Assembly (NCBI RefSeq): GCF_024139115.2
Contig: NC_085141.1
Location: 396,206,042 to 396,270,041 of the forward strand
DNA: 64,000 nt
Reading direction: 5' to 3'
From: Armigeres subalbatus
Taxonomy: Eukaryota > Arthropoda > Insecta > Diptera > Culicidae
A program made the position numbers and the translations under genes. The notes under the pieces were generated by a model. That model searched no databases. It had not been told where the DNA came from and saw nothing but the letters and a program-made list of their open reading frames with translations. Numbering within the stretch: the stretch's first letter is position 1; every line of letters begins with the position of its first letter. Positions 1 through 10,950 of this stretch are shown here, piece after piece.

Positions 1-2560
1 TCTTGTACATGACACATTTGGTGCGGTGGCGAATCTCTTTCGACCGCAGTTTCTTCTGGAGCCCGTAGTAGGCCCGACTTCCACAGATGATGCGCCTTCG
101 TATTTCACGACTAACGTTGTTGTCAGCCGTTAGCAAGGATCCGAGGTAGACGAATTCCTCGACCACCTCGAAGGTATCCCCGTCTATCGTAACACTGCTT
201 CCCAGGCGGGCCCTGTCGCGCTCGGTTCCGCCCACAAGCATGTACTTTGTCTTTGACGCATTCACCACCAGTCCAACTTTTGTTGCTTCACGTTTCAGGC
301 GGGTGTACAGTTCTGCCACCTTTGCAAATGTTCGGCCGACAATGTCCATGTCATCCGCGAAGCAAATAAATTGACTGGATCTGTTGAAAATCGTACCCCG
401 GCTGTTACACCCGGCTCTCCGCATGACACCTTCTAGCGCAATGTTGAACAACAGGCACGAAAGTCCATCACCTTGTCTTAGTCCCCGGCGCGATTCGAAC
501 GAACTGGAGTGTTCGCCCGAAATCTTCACACAGTTTTGCACACCATCCACCGTTGCTTTGATCAGTCTGGTAAGCTTCCCAGGGAAGCTGTTCTCGTCCA
601 TAATTTTCCATAGCTCTACGCGGTCTATACTGTCGTATGCCGCCTTGAAATCTACGAACAGATGGTGCGTTGGGACCTGGTATTCACGGCATTTTCGAAG
701 GATTTGCCGTACAGTAAAGACCTGGTCCGTTGTCGAGCGGCCGTCAACGAAGCCGGCTTGATAACTTCCCACGAACTCGTTCACTAATGGTGACAGACGA
801 CGGAAGATGATCTGGGATATCACTTTGTAGGCGGCATTAAGGATGGTGATCGCTCGAAAGTTCTCACACTCCAGTTTGTCGCCTTTCTTGTAGATGGGGC
901 ATATAACCCCTTCCTTCCACTCCTCCGGTAGCTGTTCGGTTTCCCAGATTCTGACTATCAGTTTGTGCAGGCAAGTGGCCAGCTTTTCCGGGCCCATCTT
1001 GATGAGCTCAGCTCCGATACCATCCTTACCAGCTGCTTTGTTGGTCTTTAGCTGTTGAATGGCATCCTTAACTTCCCTCAAGGTGGGGGCTGGTTGGCTT
1101 CCATCGTCCGCTGAACTGACGTAGTCATCTCCTCCGCTGCCTTGACTTTCACTGCCTGTACTCTCAGCGCCATTCAGATGTTCCTCGTAGTGCTGCTTCC
1201 ACCTTTCGATCACCACACGTTCGTCCGTCAAGATGCTCCCATCCTTATCCCGGCACATTTCGGCTCGCGGCACGAAGCCTTTGCGGGATGCGTTGAGCTT
1301 CTGGTAGAACTTGCGTGTTTCTTGAGAACGGCACAGCTGTTCCATTTCCTCGCACTCCGCTTCTTCCAGGCGGCGTTTCTTCTCCTGAAAAAGGCGGGTC
1401 TGCTGTCTCCGCTTCCGTCTATAACGTTCCACGTTCTGCCGGGTACCTTGCTGCAGCGCGACCGCCCGCGGTGCGTCCTTCTCCTCCAGAATCTGTCTGC
1501 ACTCTTCGTCGAACCAATCGTTCCGTCGACTTCGACCCATATACCCGACGTTGTTCTCCGCTGCGTCGTTAATGGCTGCTTTAACTGTACTCCAGCAGTC
1601 CTCAAGAGGGGCCCCATCGAGCTCCCCCTCTTCCGGCAACGCTGCCTCGAGATGCTGCGCGTATGCAGTGGCGACATCAGGTTGCTTCAGTCGCTCTAGG
1701 TCGTACCGCGGCGGTCGTCGGTACCGAACATTGTTGATGACGGATAGTTTTGGGCGCAGTTTAACCATCACCAGATAGTGGTCAGAGTCGATGTTAGCGC
1801 CACGATATGTCCTGACGTCGATAATGTCGGAGAAGTGCCGTCCATCAATCAGAACGTGGTCGATTTGTGATTCTGTCTGCAGTGGTGATCTCCAGGTGTA
1901 CCGATACGGGAGGCTGTGTTGGAAGTAGGTGCTACGAATGGCCATATTCTTGGAGGCGGCGAAATCAATTAGTCGTAGGCCGTTTTCGTTCGTCAGCCGG
2001 TGAGCGCTGAACTTTCCAATAGTCGGTCTAAATTCCTCCTCTTGGCCAACCTGAGCGTTCAAATCTCCTATGATGATTTTGACGTCGTGTCTTGGGCAGC
2101 TGTCGTACTCACGTTCCAGCTGCGAGTAGAATGCGTCCTTATCATCATCAGTGCTTCCGGAGTGTGGGCTATGGACGTTGATTATGCTGAAGTTGAAGAA
2201 CCGGCCTTTGATCCTCAACCTGCACATTCTTTCATTGATCGGCCACCACCCGATCACGCGCCTTTGCATATCGCCCATCACTATGAAAGCTGTTCCCAGC
2301 TCGTGTGTGTTGCCGCAGCTCTGGTAGATGGTATGATTACCTCTAAACGTTCGCACCATTGATCCCTTCCAACAAACCTCCTGCAGCGCTACGATGCCGA
2401 ATCCACGGTCCTTGAGCACATCGGCGAGTATGCGTGTGCTCCCGATGAAGTTGAGAGATTTGCAGTTCCACGAACCGAGTTTCCAATCGCTAGTCCCTTT
2501 TCGTCGCAGTGGTCTTCGCCGATGGTTCCGGTCCGTACTCTCTTGTTGATTGTTCGTTGC
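1..2560 (-). CDS. Non-LTR retrotransposon ORF2 (endonuclease + reverse transcriptase), partial, open to the left edge
   Basis: I translated this frame by eye from the stop at 2561-2563 down to base 1 and found no stop in 853 codons. An APE-type endonuclease comes first, with ALQEVCW (catalytic E) near 2380, GDLNAQVG near 2065, and QIDHVLIDG plus SDHYLVM near 1850-1780. The reverse transcriptase follows, with KKGDKLECENFRAITILN near 880-830, YQAGFVDGRSTTDQVF near 760, LFVDFKAAYDSID near 650, RRGLRQGDGLSCLLFNIAL near 490-440, the FADD active site near 355 and SKTKYM near 255. The frame leaves the window before the RT C-terminus. The first in-frame ATG lies inside the endonuclease, so the true start is unclear. 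The product would nick target DNA and copy the element's RNA. The clade is RTE- or Loner-like, from remembered motifs only. The lack of any break suggests a young copy. Confidence 0.9.
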
Positions 2561-2887
2561 TTATGATTTTTTAAAGGCTGGCTTGCAGGGCCTGACACCA
2601 AACCCCCTAAATTTCCGGAGGACCATTCCTCCTTATTTCCGGTGGACCATGGTGCACAGTTTCACTTAGAGTCCCTCGCTGGCACTCGGACGATGATCAG
2701 CCGCCCCTAACATGGAGAACAGACGCTGTTGTGAGCCGATCCTGACATGGAGAATAGACGCTCAATAAGATTTGCACCTCCGGAGAGGAGCAAACCCCCC
2801 CTTCCCTGTCAGCATACGACCATAGTTCCCACCGGGGTTGGTTACCCGATCTTCCCTAAGGTTGCTCGTATCCCGGCCAGCAACTGA
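1..2887 (-). mobile_element. LINE-type element, 5' end inside window
   Basis: The element carrying the endonuclease-RT frame has a GC-rich, non-coding 5' leader at about 2564-2887. It abuts a plus-strand LINE tail that starts abruptly near 2886, so the two elements lie back to back. The tail has a related but different protein sequence from the end of this element, so simple 5' inversion of one copy is less likely than insertion next to or into an older relative. The 3' end and any target duplication lie outside the window. Confidence 0.7.
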
Positions 2888-3348
2888 CAATCTACAAAAC
2901 GCTAATTAGACCGGTAGTCCTCTACGGACACGAGACCTGGACGATGCTCGTGGAGGACCAACGCGCACTTGGAGTTTTCGGAAGGAAAGTGCTGCGTACC
3001 ATCTATGGTGGGGTGCAGATGGCGGACGGTACGTGGAGGAGGCGAATGAACCACGAATTGCATCAGCTGTTGGGAGAACCATCCATCGTTCACACCGCGA
3101 AAATCGGACGACTGCGATGGGCCGGGCACGTAGCCACAATGTCGGACAGTAACCCGGTGAAAATGGTTCTCGACAACGATCCGACGGGCACAAGAAGGCG
3201 AGGTGCGCAGCGGGCAAGGTGGATCGATCAGGTGGAAGATGACTTGCGGACCCTCCGTAGACTGCGTGGTTGGCGACGTGTAGCCATGGACCGAGCCGAA
3301 TGGAGAAGACTCTTACATACCGCACAGGCCACTTCGGCCTTAGTCTGA
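2886..3348 (+). pseudogene. 5'-truncated LINE: C-terminal tail of reverse transcriptase
   Basis: The frame reads from [18 protein letters not shown] through DGTWRRRMN, RLRWAGHVATMSD and EWRRLLHTAQ to a stop at 3346-3348. This is the conserved post-RT tail of the same broad LINE group as the element at 1-2560. The 3' end is AATAAATAAATAGATTAG around 3350-3366. Only the last 150 or so codons survive, the usual result of aborted reverse transcription. Closely related minus-strand fragments lie at 43292-43549 and 60948-61872. Confidence 0.85.
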
Positions 3349-3371
3349 TTAAATAAATAAATAGATTAGTA

Positions 3372-3558
3372 GTTTGAGGCCATGACTGCAGCGGAACCTT
3401 GCGTGGACTTTTCTAATGATATGCACAATTGGAGTATTGTTTAACAAAATCTTCTATTGAGTTGTCAATATTCGGTCAAAACACATAACTGCGAGCTACC
3501 GCTTTCATTCTAGATGTTAGGATGACCTCTATCTAGTTGCTTCAGAATTTTATGACGA
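3372..3558 (-). pseudogene. Ty3/gypsy retrotransposon relic: integrase N-terminal zinc-binding region
   Basis: Read on the minus strand, this stretch matches the HHCC region of gypsy-type integrases: an LKQL motif, then GHP, an AR-SY motif, a VLTEY-like segment and a Q-NC-like segment. It has in-frame stops and is not functional. It follows directly, in order and orientation, the RT relic at 10951-11805 once the 7.4-kb insertion between them is removed. The RNase H region expected between RT and integrase is missing, so the copy was internally deleted before the insertion. Confidence 0.6.
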
Positions 3559-3770
3559 CAGGGTGTCGACTAAAAATTGAAAATAAAATTCCCTGACTTT
3601 CCCTGACCTTTCAGACCATTTCTCAGAAAATTTCAGATATGAAAAAATGTTTGTTTCAATTCCTAGAAGCATATGAAAATCTCTGCATGTATGAATCCTT
3701 GAAGTCCATGAGTTCCTGAGTTACTGAGCCTATTTAATCACTTCTAGCAACAGAACATTAAGGATTTGTA

Positions 3771-3829
3771 TTTCCCGCAGACGAGCCCTAGGCTGGAAGT
3801 CTCCTTAATATAGATACAAAAAAAAAACA
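3771..3829 (+). mobile_element. Short hairpin retroposon, copy 1
   Basis: This 59-bp unit ends in an A-run and is flanked by GATTTGTA at 3763-3770 and 3830-3837. It shares the core GACGAGCC...AGTCTCCTTAAT with the copies at 11483-11540, 11887-11944 and 23407-23460. It lacks part of the loop found in the others. It begins TTTCCCG, as does the copy at 11887-11944 read in the same sense. Confidence 0.75.
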
Positions 3830-4506
3830 GATTTGTAGGACATCGTTGGTAATTCTAGACGTTAACAAATATTCAAGGTAATGCGTAGAACTCCTGAAAG
3901 GTTTTGATCATTCACATCTTTTCAAAAGTTGACTCCAATTAATGTTATGAAGTTCCTGGTGCCTTTATCCACCATTGGGACTCCTTGAAGTCGCAATAGA
4001 TCTTCAAGACTACTGACGGACTTCTTTAAATTGTTGAAGTTTTCATTATCTTTCTGGAAAATTGAGTTTCTTTTGACACGACTTTAGAACTCTTTTCAAA
4101 CAATCGTGGGAACTTCTAGAAATCCTTCTAAATCTGTTAAAAAACCTTACAGATTAGGTATTTTCATGAATTGAGAAACCTTCATTGGCTCTTAAATATA
4201 CTTACGGAGTAAGAATTCTTATTCGCTCTCTGTGAAGATTATGATCTTCTAAAAATAGTTACGGACTGCATGCAATCTTCCCGATAATCGAGAATTCAAT
4301 CCCAAGAAGCTTACATAAATCCATGCATAACAACTGCAATACTTTAAATATTTTGGTCTGAATACACTCAGGTCGTTTAATTTTTGTCGATGGTGGCCTT
4401 CGATTTAAATGAAGCAATGGCCCCATGGAAAAAAATAACCAGAAAAAATAGGTAGTGTTTGTGAAGAAGTGGCATAACTAGTCTCAAATGCTAAGAGGAG
4501 CTATAC

Positions 4507-4704
4507 AAAAGATATTTTAGTTACTAGATAAAGATTGTCACTTCGGTTCCCTTTGTTCTGCTGTCCGGAACATGTTGGGTACCAAGCTGTCAAATCGTAT
4601 GGATTTTCCTTCTTTGACATTTAGCTCCTCTATCCTCGCCAGCAAAAGATGTTCCGGACAGCGACGACAGCGACAATATTTATCTGGTAACTAAAATATC
4701 TTTT
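4507..4704. mobile_element. 198-bp MITE with 8-bp target duplication
   Basis: The ends AAAAGATATTTTAGTTAC and GTAACTAAAATATCTTTT are perfect inverted complements, and complementarity continues imperfectly for about 15 bp further in. AGCTATAC flanks the element at 4499-4506 and 4705-4712. An 8-bp duplication is typical of hAT-type transposition. There is no coding capacity. It is nested in the 7.4-kb unit. Confidence 0.8.
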
Positions 4705-4712
4705 AGCTATAC

Positions 4713-6136
4713 ATACTCCCCTTAGTTTTATTGTTGACCAAAAGTGAATAGATAGTCTTGGAATTCCATCATTGTTTTATTTATAGAAATTTCAACTACT
4801 ATCAACTAAACTAGATGATAGACAACTGCAGCTAGCAATGAAACTTTATAAGGAACATCCAATTTTTGAAGAACTCGTGGAAACATGTTTGAAGATACCT
4901 TGGTATATTTTTGTATGAATCCCTCCACGAAGACATTTCAATTAGAACTTGAATAAAAACCAATTTTTTGGAGCAGAGGCTTTGAAAAAAGTTACTGAAC
5001 ATCCATCGAGGAGCTCCAGGATAAAAACTATTAAGAGTGCTCTTTTATCCTTTGGGATTTTCTTTTATGTTTAAGTAAGAATTCTGAAATAATTTGGGAC
5101 ATTTTGTGAAGGGAATAATTATCTTCACAAGATATCCTAAAGCATTTTCATTGAAGTTATTTTTGGACAAAATGCTCGAAGATCAACCACAAAATTTCCT
5201 GATAAAATTGTTTTATAAACATCAAAGCAGCGAATGTTAAACTGAAACATTGCCATTGACAAAAACATTAATTCTCCTTTTGCATCCGAGTATGATTATG
5301 AAGTATCGAGTAACGTTTAATTGAGACAATCGCCACCTACGTACATGAGGTAGACCATACCCAACAATCATTCGAAGTTGATAAAGCGCTTATTCGACCA
5401 AAAATAGTCCTCTCCAAAATAAAAAAAAGCTAGTCTATTCGGCTTTAATTTTTTGCAGGGTATGATGCTTTTATCCTCTATCATTCTTTCCACATGACTA
5501 TTAAATGACTTCAACATGACGACGTGAGGACAGACCAATGACTAAAGTCCATTATCAAATTCACGAAATGTTTTGAAACATTACCTACAGAATCTTGTTT
5601 GGAGATCATACCGATGGTGTGGAGTGCCGTCATAGATCCACAAAGATAGTATTCAACAAGTAGCAGAGGCCTCCAGGCCCTCCTCCTATGTATTGATGAT
5701 GTTGGCTTGTGTGGGGGTGCTATCAGAATTGTCAAATCGACGTTTGAATCTTTGTTTACAAATTTGGTATTGATTTCCTTTATCATAAGCACATCAACAT
5801 ATTTTTTTTAACACTGACTCTCGCGGTTGATGATGAAGTATTTGAAAGAATTTCTTTTGTTTGATGGAAACATACTGAAGCGCTACTGACGAGGAAACTG
5901 CAAAAAATTCAAAACGACTCCCACACAAAACCATTCAAACAATCTCAAATATTGAAGGGGACTTTTTATAAAAAAAAAAACCCGACTTAATCCACCTACA
6001 GTGAACGCAACCCTTCTTACACTTTTGAATGGTTGTGTGTGCCCAGTGCATATTACAATTTCTATGCATATGACCTTCAATTGAATGTAAAATAACTGAT
6101 ATTATCATGCTTTTAACGATTTCAAAATAAAAAAAA
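4713..6136. other. Non-coding interior of the 7.4-kb unit
   Basis: This is AT-rich sequence without a supportable gene. The stretch near 5690-5780 resembles one arm of the foldback element at 51206-51444: both contain a GATG-TGTTGG start, then GCTATCAGA-T-GTCAAATCG and CTTTGTTTACAAA. It is therefore probably a half copy of that family. Nothing else was recognised. Confidence 0.4.
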
Positions 6137-6996
6137 GGGATATTTCTGGAAATTTAACAATTTTTAAAAAATACAAAAAGACTGCAGATTTGATTTGCCG
6201 CCTTAAATGGCAATATTACAGCTTCTGTTTAAGCCCAAAAGAGTTCAAATCGGGTCATAGACGGCTGAGATATTGGTGTGACAATTCTTCATTAGTAGTC
6301 TGAAAATATGTCTCATATTCGTATTTCACAGATATCTCTGAAACCAAATTTCCAATTGCAGAAAAAAAATGAATGGGTCCAATGACAAAAACATAGCTTT
6401 CGTTTAAAGATAAAATCGCATAAATCGGTCCAAGGACGACTGAGATCTTGATGGGACATATTTTACCAATGTGTGAAGTTGATACGTCTAATGCTTTATG
6501 TTCGTATTTCAGAGATATCTCCGGAACCCAATGTCTAATTGCAAAAACAAAATACAATGGGTTCAATGGCAAAGTCATAGCTTTCGTTTAAAGATAAAAT
6601 CATGCAAATTGGTTTACAGACGGCTGAGATATTCATGTGACATTATTATGTTAGTTTTCTGAAAATGCACTTCATGTTCGTATTTCTCACATATCTCTGG
6701 AACCAAATGTCCGATTGCAAAAAAAATTGAACTCGTACAATGACAAAGTCATAGCTTTCGTTTAGTGTTAAAATCGTGCAAATCGGTCCACGGACGTCTG
6801 AGATCTTGATGTGAGATTTTTGTAACGCACACACATACGCACACACGCACACACGCACACACACACACACACATACATACATGTGCTCAGTTCGTCGAGC
6901 TGAGTTGATTGGTATATACGACTTGGGTCTCCGAGCCTCGGATAAAAGTCGGTTTTTCAAGCGATCTTTATACCCTTCTTAGGGTGTAAGAAGGGT
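6137..6996. repeat. 860-bp repeat unit A (first of a tandem pair)
   Basis: The unit runs from GGGATATTTCTGG to a hairpin, ACCCTTCTTA-GGGTG-TAAGAAGGGT, at 6972-6996. It contains about four degenerate subrepeats of about 177 bp (the CATAGCTTTCGTTTA motif or its equivalent starts near 6217, 6392, 6576 and 6749). A CA/CG-rich microsatellite follows at about 6834-6884. The same unit starts again at 7001, head to tail. I have seen similar CA-tract repeats in Aedes but cannot name the family. Confidence 0.75.
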
Positions 6997-7498
6997 AAAA
7001 GGGATATTTCTGAAAATTTAACAATTTTTAAAAAATACAAAAAGGCTGCAGATTTGATTTGCCGCCTTAAATGGCAATATTACAGCTTCTGTTTAAGCCC
7101 GAAAGAGTTCAAATCGGGTCATAGACGGCTAAGATATTGGTGTGACAATTTTTCATTAGTAGTCTGAAAATATGTCTCATATTCGTATTTCACAGATATC
7201 TCTGAAACCGAATTTCCGATTGCAGAAAAAAAATAATGAGTCCAATGACAAAAACATAGCTTTCGTTTAAAGATAAAATCGCACAAATCGGTCCAAGGAC
7301 GATTGAGATCTTGTTGGGACATATTTTACCAATGTGTGAAGTTGATACGTCTAATGCTTTATGTTCGTATTTCAGAGATATCTCCGGAACCCAATGTCTA
7401 ATTGCAAAAACAAAATACAATGGGTTCAATGGCAAAGTCATAGCTTTCGTTTAAAGATAAAATCATGCAAATTGGTTTACAGACGGCTGAGATATTCA

Positions 7499-9892
7499 TT
7501 ATTATTATTATTATTTATTTAATTCATCTGACAGCAGTCTACATGAATGTCTTAGATAACTAATTTAGTCTTCCGGACCTTTCTACCCTACTAATGAACA
7601 ATCTACTATTTTCCCCAAAATCGAAGAGATCGTCTACTGAAGAGAAAATTCGAACACACGATGTAAGCGGTTCGTGGAATCCATATGTCGTTCAATGGAA
7701 TCTGGTCGTCAGCAAAGACGAAGATCGCAGTTGTGTACCAATGGTACGGAATTCGATGTGGGACAGGAGTTCAGAAGCATCAATCTCACCTATTAACATT
7801 TTAGCAACTAGTGAAGCCTGCTGAATCTTTCGGCGTCGAAGCAGCGTATCGAGTCCCAGAAGCCGACAACGCTCTACGTACGGAGGAAGATTTAGCGAAT
7901 CTCTCCATGGTAGATCTCTTAGCGCAATGCGGATGAATCTTCGTTGAACGCTTTCAATTCTGGCAATCCACAATAGATGGTAAGGAGTCCACACAACAGC
8001 TGAGTTTTCCAGTATTGGTCGTACTAATGCACAATAAAGTGCTTTGAGGCAATGAGGGTCGGTGAAATCACGGGACACTTTCGTGATGAATCCCAATTGA
8101 CGTGAAGCTTTGGATATAATGGAAGAAATGTGCTGATTGAATGTAAGTCCTGCGTCCAGAAGAACGCCCAAATCGCTGACCTGATCGACGCGCTCGAGGG
8201 CATTTCCGTCAATGCTGTATTCGAACGTGATAGGAGTTCTCAGTCTATGAAACGTAATCACCACGCATTTGTCAACGCTAACAACAAGTTTGTTCAGTTT
8301 ACACCATTCAGCAAAGGTATTCAATAGCCCTTGTAGTCGATAACAATCTTCTATTGTCTTGACAACCAAGTAAATCTTCAGATCATCAGCGTAGACTAGC
8401 ACACATTTCGATCCTAGCAGCAATGTAACATCGTTGAAGAACAGCGTAAATAGCAATGGACCCAGATTGCTACCTTGTGGTACACCTGATTTATTACTAA
8501 ACGGACGGGATACACACGAGTCGATTTTAACGCGCAGAACACGATTCGAAAGATAGCTTTCCAGCCACAGCGTAAAACGTATCACGTCAAAGGCAGCTTT
8601 CAGGTCCGTATACACGGCATCCACTTGCGCCTTGGCTTCAATCTGCGATATACAAGTATTAGTAAATTCCAGCAAGTTAGTTGAAACGGAACGACCGGGC
8701 ATAAATCCGTGTTGATTGGATGAAATGTAGCTCCTTGTGGCACTTAGCATGGCATTGGTTACTATTATTTCGAAGAGTTTTGATCCTGCGGAGAGACTGG
8801 TAATTCCTCTATAGTTCCTCACGTTTCGCTTATCTCCTTTCTTGTGCACAGGAAACATGAATGTTTGCTTCCAAACTGTGGGAAACATCTTTTGCTCAAA
8901 CGATTTATTGAAGATAAAGGCCATCGGGGTAGCTAAAGGAGCAGCACAGCGACGAAAAATAACGGCTGGTACACCGTCTGGTCCAGGCGAGTAGGAGTTT
9001 TTTAGTTTCTTTGAGGCAGCGATGATCATATCCGCAGAAATTGAAAATACGTCAATATCAACAGCGTCAGCAGGTAGACTAGACGCTGCCGCATTAGCTT
9101 CCGTTTTGGACGTGATGTGAGGAGAAAAAACTGATGCGAAATGTTTGGCAAACATTGCACAAGACTCTTGTGCTGACATCGATTCAGAATCGTCCAGAAA
9201 GACGTGCGACGGGATGGAAGAGCTTTTTCTTTTCGAGTTTATGAAGCTCCAAAAACTTTTTGGATTTCTTCGCAAGCTGAACTGTATACGCATCACATGC
9301 GATTTATATAAGTTAGCATTCATCTGACGATATGCATCACTAGCTAGTTTAAACGCTTGTTGATTAACATATGACCGATTTTTTCGCAGTAACCTTTGTT
9401 TGGCATTTCGCTGACGTTTCAATTTACGTAGCTCCGGGGTGCCCCAAGCTGGTTTACCAGGTGGTCTAATCGTCGGTAGGTTCTCATTAAGCCACGCGCA
9501 CAAGGTATCGCAGAAACGCACAGTGATTTCGTCTACATCGTTAGAGTCTTGGAATATTGTAGCCCAGTCAATGTTTGATAAATACTCTGTTAGTGCTTCG
9601 AAGTTGATACGACGATAATTTAAACGTCGAATGTTATCATGACAAAGCGGAATGTTTCTTACAGAAGGAATAGTAACCGCAACATCTAACGGAGGATGAT
9701 GTAGGTCAATTGGTAATAGAGTAGAAACCGCTCTCGTTACATTAACGTCATTGTCACATGAGAAGTAAACCAGATCGAGCACTCTACCAAGGTGATTGTA
9801 CTCAGAGTTACCTTGCATCATATTGAGGAAATCAAAACCATCAACCAGTGTTGAAGCTGCAAGAGGAAGTGACACAGAACGATCGTAACATA
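7499..9892 (-). mobile_element. 5'-truncated non-LTR retrotransposon
   Basis: Plus-strand ATTATTATTATTATT at the left end is the 3' tail, (AAT)n on the minus strand. The target was unit B; the short shared TCAT on both sides may be the target duplication. The 5' end falls within the endonuclease domain, so ORF1 and most of the endonuclease are absent. The 3' UTR is about 190 bp. Confidence 0.8.
7692..9875 (-). CDS. LINE reverse transcriptase ORF, 727 aa, Jockey/CR1/I-like, N-terminally truncated
   Basis: The protein starts in the last part of the endonuclease (NHLGRVLDLVYFS). The reverse transcriptase follows: SPGPDGVPAVIFRRC, then PVHKKGDKRNVRNYRGI, GFMPGRSVSTNL, DLKAAFDVI, SGVPQGSNLGPLLFTLFFND and the YADD active site. 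The C-terminal tail includes NSAVVWTPY. The usual stretch of 15-20 residues between AAFD-I and the WLESYL segment (normally the INH-LL-KL-LG region) is missing in frame, so the enzyme is probably inactive although there is no stop. The ATG at 9873-9875 is just the first available and has no special meaning for a 5'-truncated copy. I am sure of the RT assignment and less sure of the clade. Confidence 0.9.
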   Translation of the reverse strand: MSLPLAASTLVDGFDFLNMMQGNSEYNHLGRVLDLVYFSCDNDVNVTRAVSTLLPIDLHHPPLDVAVTIPSVRNIPLCHDNIRRLNYRRINFEALTEYLSNIDWATIFQDSNDVDEITVRFCDTLCAWLNENLPTIRPPGKPAWGTPELRKLKRQRNAKQRLLRKNRSYVNQQAFKLASDAYRQMNANLYKSHVMRIQFSLRRNPKSFWSFINSKRKSSSIPSHVFLDDSESMSAQESCAMFAKHFASVFSPHITSKTEANAAASSLPADAVDIDVFSISADMIIAASKKLKNSYSPGPDGVPAVIFRRCAAPLATPMAFIFNKSFEQKMFPTVWKQTFMFPVHKKGDKRNVRNYRGITSLSAGSKLFEIIVTNAMLSATRSYISSNQHGFMPGRSVSTNLLEFTNTCISQIEAKAQVDAVYTDLKAAFDVIRFTLWLESYLSNRVLRVKIDSCVSRPFSNKSGVPQGSNLGPLLFTLFFNDVTLLLGSKCVLVYADDLKIYLVVKTIEDCYRLQGLLNTFAEWCKLNKLVVSVDKCVVITFHRLRTPITFEYSIDGNALERVDQVSDLGVLLDAGLTFNQHISSIISKASRQLGFITKVSRDFTDPHCLKALYCALVRPILENSAVVWTPYHLLWIARIESVQRRFIRIALRDLPWRDSLNLPPYVERCRLLGLDTLLRRRKIQQASLVAKMLIGEIDASELLSHIEFRTIGTQLRSSSLLTTRFH

Positions 9893-10330
9893 TACCTCAT
9901 GTGACACTATTATGTTAGTTTTCTGAAAATGCACTTCATGTTCGTATTTCTCACATATCTCTAGAACCAAATGTCCGATTGCAAAAAAAATTGAACTCGT
10001 ACAATGACAAAGTCATAGCTTTCGTTTAGTGTTAAAATCGTGCAAATCGGTCCACGGACGGCTGAGATCTTGATGTGAGATTTTTGTAACGCACACACAT
10101 ACGCACACACGCACACACACACACACACATACATACATGTGAGATCTTGATGTGAGATTTTTGTAACGCACACACATACGCACACACGCACACACACACA
10201 CACACATACATACATGTGCTCAGTTCGTCGAGCTGAGTTGATTGGTATATACGACTTGGGTCTCCGAGCCTCGGATAAAAAGTCGGTTTTTCAAGCGATC
10301 TTTATACCCTTCTTAGGGTGTAAGAAGGGT

Positions 10331-10950
10331 AAAAAGCTATTAGGATCAGGTCTAAACAGTGACCATTTGAGCAACGTGGCCGCCTAGAGATTAATAAAAA
10401 CAAACGAGGCGCAGTGTCAAAATTTAGAACAGCGCGTTTGCTGTGAAATCGGTAGTTCCAATCGAGCACAAGGTTCTTAAAGGTAGGAGTATTGCGTTAC
10501 TTGTATGATGCAGATACTTTAATTGAAACAAACTCGATTAAAACGGGGATCATGAAAAGGGCCCAGGGTAGACTTTTAGTCTAGAGACTGCCAACGGTCA
10601 CACAGAAAAAGCCTTTTAGAGGCTTGATAGTGGAGGTAGTTGTCGACTGTAACTGCCTCGGAGTATTGTTTATTGGCCATGCAGTCTGATGACCACCAAA
10701 AACGCTATATTAATTCTGATCCGATGTTTCAGTGTCCTCAATTAGTATATTGCTCGGTGCATAGGTGTCCTTAGTTTAGTATATTGCTCGAATTAAAAAA
10801 AAATCACAATAAATTTTTCAATATTGGGTTTTGTGATTTTTTCCCTGACCTTAATCAAAATTCCCTGACTTTCCCTGACATTCCAGGTCCAAATTGAAAT
10901 TCCCTGACTTTCCCTGACTTTCCAGGTTTTTCCAGGTAGTCGACACCCTG
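10331..10950. other. Non-coding right part of the 7.4-kb unit
   Basis: No gene was recognised. The last 110 bp carry repeated CCCTGACTTTCCCTGAC-like and TTCCAGGT motifs leading to the terminal TAGTCGACACCCTG. Matching CCCTGACTTTCCCTGAC motifs lie just inside the left end near 3590-3610. Confidence 0.5.

Larger units (their letters stand above)
7001..10330. repeat. Repeat unit B (second of the tandem pair), split by a LINE
   Basis: Segments 7001-7498 and 9893-10330 together match unit A from GGGATATTTCTG to the terminal hairpin at 10306-10330. The LINE at 7499-9892 interrupts the phrase GAGATATTCAT|GTGACA, which is continuous in unit A. Unit B also has a local duplication of about 67 bp covering its CA microsatellite (two blocks near 10090-10130 and 10170-10208). 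Confidence 0.8.
3559..10950. mobile_element. 7.4-kb composite unit with CAGGGTGTCGACTA inverted ends and GACGA target duplication
   Basis: The left end reads CAGGGTGTCGACTA and the right end TAGTCGACACCCTG, a perfect 14-bp inverted pair. The flanking bases are GACGA at 3554-3558 and GACGA at 10951-10955. The motif TTCCCTGACTTTCCCTGAC occurs just inside both ends. Deleting the unit plus one GACGA restores a continuous gypsy-type frame across the joint, so the boundaries are well supported. No transposase is visible. CAGGG ends with a 5-bp duplication would fit a hAT-like non-autonomous element, but that is inference. Later insertions (4507-4704, 7499-9892 and others) account for part of the length. 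Confidence 0.75.

Noticed and set aside
384..761. Open frame of 125 codons on the plus strand
   Set aside because: It is the antisense shadow of the LINE reverse transcriptase, whose motifs read clearly on the minus strand.
6834..6884. CA-repeat coding frames giving cysteine/valine-rich peptides
   Set aside because: They are translations of a CA microsatellite.
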